Below, piece by piece: positions 3,165 through 6,129 of a DNA stretch of 6,129 bases; the stretch's first letter is position 1, and the number at the start of each line of letters is the position of its first letter. The notes under the pieces are model-generated. The model ran no database searches. It was not told the DNA's origin and saw nothing but the letters and a program-made list of their open reading frames with translations. A program made the position numbers and the translations under genes. Source of the stretch: CAMBDR01 sp046597185 (lineage in GTDB: Bacteria; Pseudomonadota; Gammaproteobacteria; Burkholderiales; Burkholderiaceae_D); assembly GCA_046597185.1 (NCBI GenBank), contig JBKJLF010000511.1:1-6129 (forward strand), given 5' to 3'.

Positions 3165-5996
3165 TTACAGTGCAAAATCAAACGGTTTGATTTTACCGTT
3201 TGGGGAGCCGATGCGAATTTGCCAGCCCGAATCAGTTTTATTGATTTGCAACAGGCCAAATCCTTGATATTCATGATCAGACCATAAATTGTCATACGCC
3301 CAGCTCATAGCGCCGTTGGCACCTGGCAGGGTTTCTTGCCAGTGTGCCAGCACCTCATCGGTTTGGGTATTGATGAATGAGTAAGGGGCATATTGCGGCG
3401 AAAACACCAGGCTATGCATGCTGGCACTATCACCTTGCGCGTTGCGAAAGGTGACTTTGCTGGCAAAGGAGGCATGTAAATCTCCCGCCAACCATACCAG
3501 GTGGCTGGCCCCGGCCTTGATGATGATGTCACTTAAATCGTACAACGATTGCGGGTAGGCATACCAGCCGTCGGATTGGCTGCGGCAGGCACCAAGTTGG
3601 TCGGCCTGAATCGGGCTTAAGACCGTGGGTGAAACAATAAATTTGGGTCGATCCGGGTATTTTTGCTGGCATTCGGCTAGCCAGGTGGCCAATGCCTGCA
3701 TTTGGCTGCTGCTGATGATGGTCGGGCGATTGATGGCCGGGTCGGTGCTCAGTGTATGGTGGCGTGGCTCACGTTCGAGCCGGGTATCGAGCACAAAAAA
3801 GGGAAAGCCGGCCGTTTCAAAGTGATACCACATAAGCCGCGCGCGCGGGTCCGGGCTGGCGGCGGGGTTGGCGGCGCTGGCCAAGCCGTTACGAGGGCTA
3901 AACGCCCATTGATTGGTAACATACGCTGCTTGCGCCATCTGCTCGGACCGCTGGTCGTGCCAGTCTTGCGGGTAGCGGGCTGGTTCCCAATCATTTTTGA
4001 TTTCATGATCGTCCAGGATCATATAACTGGGCAAGCGACTCAGTAAGCGTGCTGCCGCCGGACTGGCCCAAGCCTCTTGATAGCGCTCCAGCACCAGTTC
4101 TGGGCGGAGTTGACAATCCAGTACGCCAGCATTGGCATCGACATAGATTTGATCCCCCATCATCAACACCAATGCGGGCTGCCAATGCGCGCGTTTATCA
4201 TGATCCAGATGCCTGATTAACTCGTCAAATGCTTTGTCGCCACGCTCAATTTCCAGCGGCGTGCCAGAATAGCGGCACGAACTCAAGGCAAAGCAAAATG
4301 TGCTTGCCGGGGCTTGCTGGTGGTGTGCTGTGGTGGCAGCACTGACAGGCGCAATGTGGGCAAAATTTTCGGGGTGGATTTGCCACGCCGTTGCAAGTTG
4401 TTTTCCGCTTTGCCTGATATCTTTCAATGTGATGCTGCCGCAATCATGTTCAATGGCTTGCATCAGGGTTGCCATGTCGGGAATCGCGGGAATGAGTTCA
4501 GGCTGTGGTTTGGCCGGGTGTTGGCTTTGCGCGTGGTAGCGACAGCAACAAATAATTTGATACGGACCTGCGGTCGGCAATGCCACATCACAAACGGCGA
4601 TGGTAAAGTGTGGGTAAGGCAATACCTTGTGCGCCTGATAGCTATCAACCAGCACCTTGCCGTTGGCATCGAGCAATATGGTTTCCACCAAATCAATCGC
4701 TCTGGTCAGTTCTTTAGCTTTCACCCAGATGCGGCACAGCAAACCGTCGCCTGCGGGGTTTTTGCGCATCCAGCCAATAATTGGCCCCAGCGCTGGCTTG
4801 CAACGGTGAAAACTTGCCCCTGCCACGGTGTGGGCTTTGAACTTGAAAGCAGGCGGCTTTGCGAGGAAGTCACTTATTTTGGGAAAAACTTCTTTCGCTG
4901 CATGGATGCCAATTAATGGGTCGAGATGGCCAAACCCCTTTAATTCTTCAAAGCGAAATAAATCAGGCGAGAACATGCTGCCTAATAAATCTGCCGATTC
5001 TTTGGTACAGGCGCGATCAAATACATCATTTTCTTCGCCGAACAAAAACAATGCAGGGAAGCGGTAAAAGCTGGCCATATTGTCCTGGGTAAGGTAAATA
5101 TTGCGACCATATTGATCAACCAGCCGCTCTTGTAGTACCGCATGTAAAATTTGCTGGTAGGTGCGCAAATTGGTATGGCCCAGTAAATCACCCAGCGCAT
5201 TGCGCATGGTCGGGCTGAGGTTGTCGTGTTGAAACAGACGACCAAAGACCGCCGTGGAGCGATAGTAATTGGCCAAATCGGTGCGCACGGGTGTACCCAG
5301 TGGCGTGATCAACTTGGCAGCCTCTTCCGTTGGAATAGGAAAAGTCGCCAATAAACGATCCAGTAGCGTCGCTTTCCAGTCCGCAGTTTCACCATCGACA
5401 CTACTATCGACAATGCTAAAGTTCATGCCATCACGCATCCATTTGGCGGCTGCTGCACGGATTCGGTTTGGTTTCGAGACCTTGAAAACTGGCCCCACCT
5501 GAAGCATGACGGCGGCGCGAATCAGCGATTCTCCGGCATCATTTTGCAGGCGGCCCGATAGTACCGAGATATTGAACATGGCCGAGCCGATGCAATGCGC
5601 AATCACATCCAGCGCGGCAAATTTTCCTTCGTAGCGTGCCAACACAAAGCGCACCGCTGCCGGAATATCGTTTTGTGCCACGTCATCCAGGCTCCATTGT
5701 TCATGTGACGTGGGCAAGGCAATGCTGGTGCGTAATTCCAGTACCCAAACATCCCGCCCTTGTTGGTGCAAATGCTGGGTTAAATTTTGCTTCATCAGGT
5801 TGGTGGTAAATTGCAGGCCAGAGGCACCAAAACCATGAATCAAGATAATCGGCGGCAGTGATGTCGTCAGCGTCGCCAGCTTTACCGCAGCCGGATAATG
5901 GGTCAGCTCAATCCCCGGCGGCTGGGTGGCAAGATTGGTGTCATCCGGCAGTGTGTTGACTGAAACTTCGTAGTGCGCAGGTGTGGTCAGCCCGTT
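3165..5996 (-). CDS. Alpha/beta hydrolase fused to PhoD-like metallophosphatase, 5' end missing
   Basis: Numbering starts at the TTG at 5843. Residues 1-330 are an alpha/beta hydrolase: oxyanion motif HGFGASG (3-9), nucleophile motif AHCIGS with Cys84, candidate acid Asp273 and His306 in GFGHLDPL. DVWVLELRTSI and DVAQNDIPAAV match the hydrolase domain attached to cholesterol-oxidase-like GMC oxidoreductases, as I remember it. A beta-rich linker (about 335-440) leads to a PhoD-like metallophosphatase (about 514-892) with GDQIYVD (563-569), LDDHEIKND (610-618), VLDTR (684-688) and GDLHASF (787-793), the usual metal ligands. No signal peptide or membrane segment is seen. The TTG falls inside the first core strand (PPIILIHG), so it is not the real start. 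Coding sense continues upstream to about 5996 (HYEVSVNTLPDD), and no ATG, GTG or TTG occurs before the stop at 6053-6051. An insertion element probably removed the 5' end. The substrate is unknown; lipid or sterol ester hydrolysis is inference. Confidence 0.85.
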   Translation of the reverse strand, partial: NGLTTPAHYEVSVNTLPDDTNLATQPPGIELTHYPAAVKLATLTTSLPPIILIHGFGASGLQFTTNLMKQNLTQHLHQQGRDVWVLELRTSIALPTSHEQWSLDDVAQNDIPAAVRFVLARYEGKFAALDVIAHCIGSAMFNISVLSGRLQNDAGESLIRAAVMLQVGPVFKVSKPNRIRAAAAKWMRDGMNFSIVDSSVDGETADWKATLLDRLLATFPIPTEEAAKLITPLGTPVRTDLANYYRSTAVFGRLFQHDNLSPTMRNALGDLLGHTNLRTYQQILHAVLQERLVDQYGRNIYLTQDNMASFYRFPALFLFGEENDVFDRACTKESADLLGSMFSPDLFRFEELKGFGHLDPLIGIHAAKEVFPKISDFLAKPPAFKFKAHTVAGASFHRCKPALGPIIGWMRKNPAGDGLLCRIWVKAKELTRAIDLVETILLDANGKVLVDSYQAHKVLPYPHFTIAVCDVALPTAGPYQIICCCRYHAQSQHPAKPQPELIPAIPDMATLMQAIEHDCGSITLKDIRQSGKQLATAWQIHPENFAHIAPVSAATTAHHQQAPASTFCFALSSCRYSGTPLEIERGDKAFDELIRHLDHDKRAHWQPALVLMMGDQIYVDANAGVLDCQLRPELVLERYQEAWASPAAARLLSRLPSYMILDDHEIKNDWEPARYPQDWHDQRSEQMAQAAYVTNQWAFSPRNGLASAANPAASPDPRARLMWYHFETAGFPFFVLDTRLEREPRHHTLSTDPAINRPTIISSSQMQALATWLAECQQKYPDRPKFIVSPTVLSPIQADQLGACRSQSDGWYAYPQSLYDLSDIIIKAGASHLVWLAGDLHASFASKVTFRNAQGDSASMHSLVFSPQYAPYSFINTQTDEVLAHWQETLPGANGAMSWAYDNLWSDHEYQGFGLLQINKTDSGWQIRIGSPNGKIKPFDFAL

Positions 5997-6017
5997 TAGG
6001 AATTGAGAAAAAATAAC

Positions 6018-6046
6018 TTGAACAATTAAAGGGAAGCCGCTATTAT
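6018..6046 (+). promoter_or_regulatory. Predicted transposase promoter
   Basis: TTGAAC (6018-6023) and TATTAT (6041-6046) are separated by 17 bp, a near-consensus sigma-70 promoter. The predicted start of transcription is about 6053, the A of the transposase ATG, so the mRNA would be leaderless. The sequence around the -10 (6038-6050) is an imperfect palindrome matching at 10 of 13 positions. Confidence 0.45.
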
Positions 6047-6052
6047 CGCGTC

Positions 6053-6129
6053 ATGACTGACACGACGACAATTGAGGCAAAATATCATGCTTTATCCAGC
6101 AGACTGGACGAAGCTGGTTTGCGTGTTTG
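6053..6129 (+). CDS. N-terminus of a putative ISAzo13-family transposase, partial
   Basis: Only the first 25 codons are in the window. They include the segment IEAKYHALSSRLDEAGLRV, after which the next codon begins TG. This resembles the opening helix of ISAzo13-type transposases, which as I recall often have the pattern I-x-x-K-Y/F-x-x-L-x-x-x-L-D-E-x-x-x-R-x-W. No Shine-Dalgarno sequence lies at normal distance; AAGGGAAG (6029-6036) is 16 bases upstream, too far. No alternative in-frame start exists upstream before a TAA at 6014. No catalytic residues are visible in this fragment, so the family call rests on a short match. Confidence 0.55.
   Translation, partial: MTDTTTIEAKYHALSSRLDEAGLRV

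Larger units (their letters stand above)
5997..6129 (+). mobile_element. Left end of a probable ISAzo13-type insertion sequence, cut by the window
   Basis: The plus-strand gene at 6053 resembles an ISAzo13-type transposase, and the opposite hydrolase gene loses its start just here. The element's left end must lie between the last hydrolase-like codons (about 5990) and the transposase promoter (about 6018). The exact terminus, inverted repeat and target duplication cannot be set because the right end lies outside the window; the start given is approximate. Confidence 0.45.

Noticed and set aside
4314..4916. 200-codon plus-strand open frame opposite the hydrolase-phosphatase gene
   Set aside because: It is antisense to the linker and hydrolase coding sequence and has no recognisable motif.

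Overview
The window reads as chromosomal DNA of a Gram-negative bacterium, most likely a beta- or gammaproteobacterium. The grounds are proteobacterial-type families (DUF1161, DUF2141, an AlgZ/AlgR- or YpdA/YpdB-like two-component pair), Sec signal peptides typical of periplasmic export, and roughly balanced base composition. The genus cannot be named from the sequence alone.

Layout: (1) 128-355 (+) is a small exported DUF1161 protein. It converges on (2) a minus-strand cluster: a secreted DUF2141 protein (2994-2536), a LytS-type membrane histidine kinase (2489-1314) and a LytTR response regulator (1243-416). The spacing and good Shine-Dalgarno sequences suggest one transcript. (3) Upstream of that cluster, 3000-3140 holds a compact control region: a 5' UTR hairpin, a TATAGT -10 with a weak -35, a 13-bp palindrome in the spacer, and three direct repeats spaced exactly 20 bp apart that resemble LytTR-regulator sites. 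(4) 3165 to about 5996 (-) is a large two-domain protein, a cholesterol-oxidase-type alpha/beta hydrolase joined to a PhoD-like metallophosphatase. It has no plausible start codon. (5) At 6053 a plus-strand gene begins whose first 25 residues look like an ISAzo13-type transposase. The simplest reading is that this insertion removed the 5' end of the hydrolase gene, perhaps including a GMC oxidoreductase domain.

How it fits together: the kinase/regulator pair probably senses something at the membrane and activates its own operon, including the secreted DUF2141 protein, through the 20-bp-phased repeats. The kinase gene, however, is cut by a single in-frame amber codon (TAG, 2225-2223). The two halves are in the same frame and together make one normal four-helix LytS-type kinase, so the gene is a recent pseudogene, a readthrough gene, or a sequencing error. 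The locus also carries several short tandem repeats (11-bp, 9-bp x3, 12-bp x5, 12-bp x2) at gene edges and in coding sequence.

No tRNA, rRNA, CRISPR array or replication origin was seen. The 60 bp between the converging genes (356-415) holds no convincing terminator, and no gene-free stretch exceeds 300 bp.
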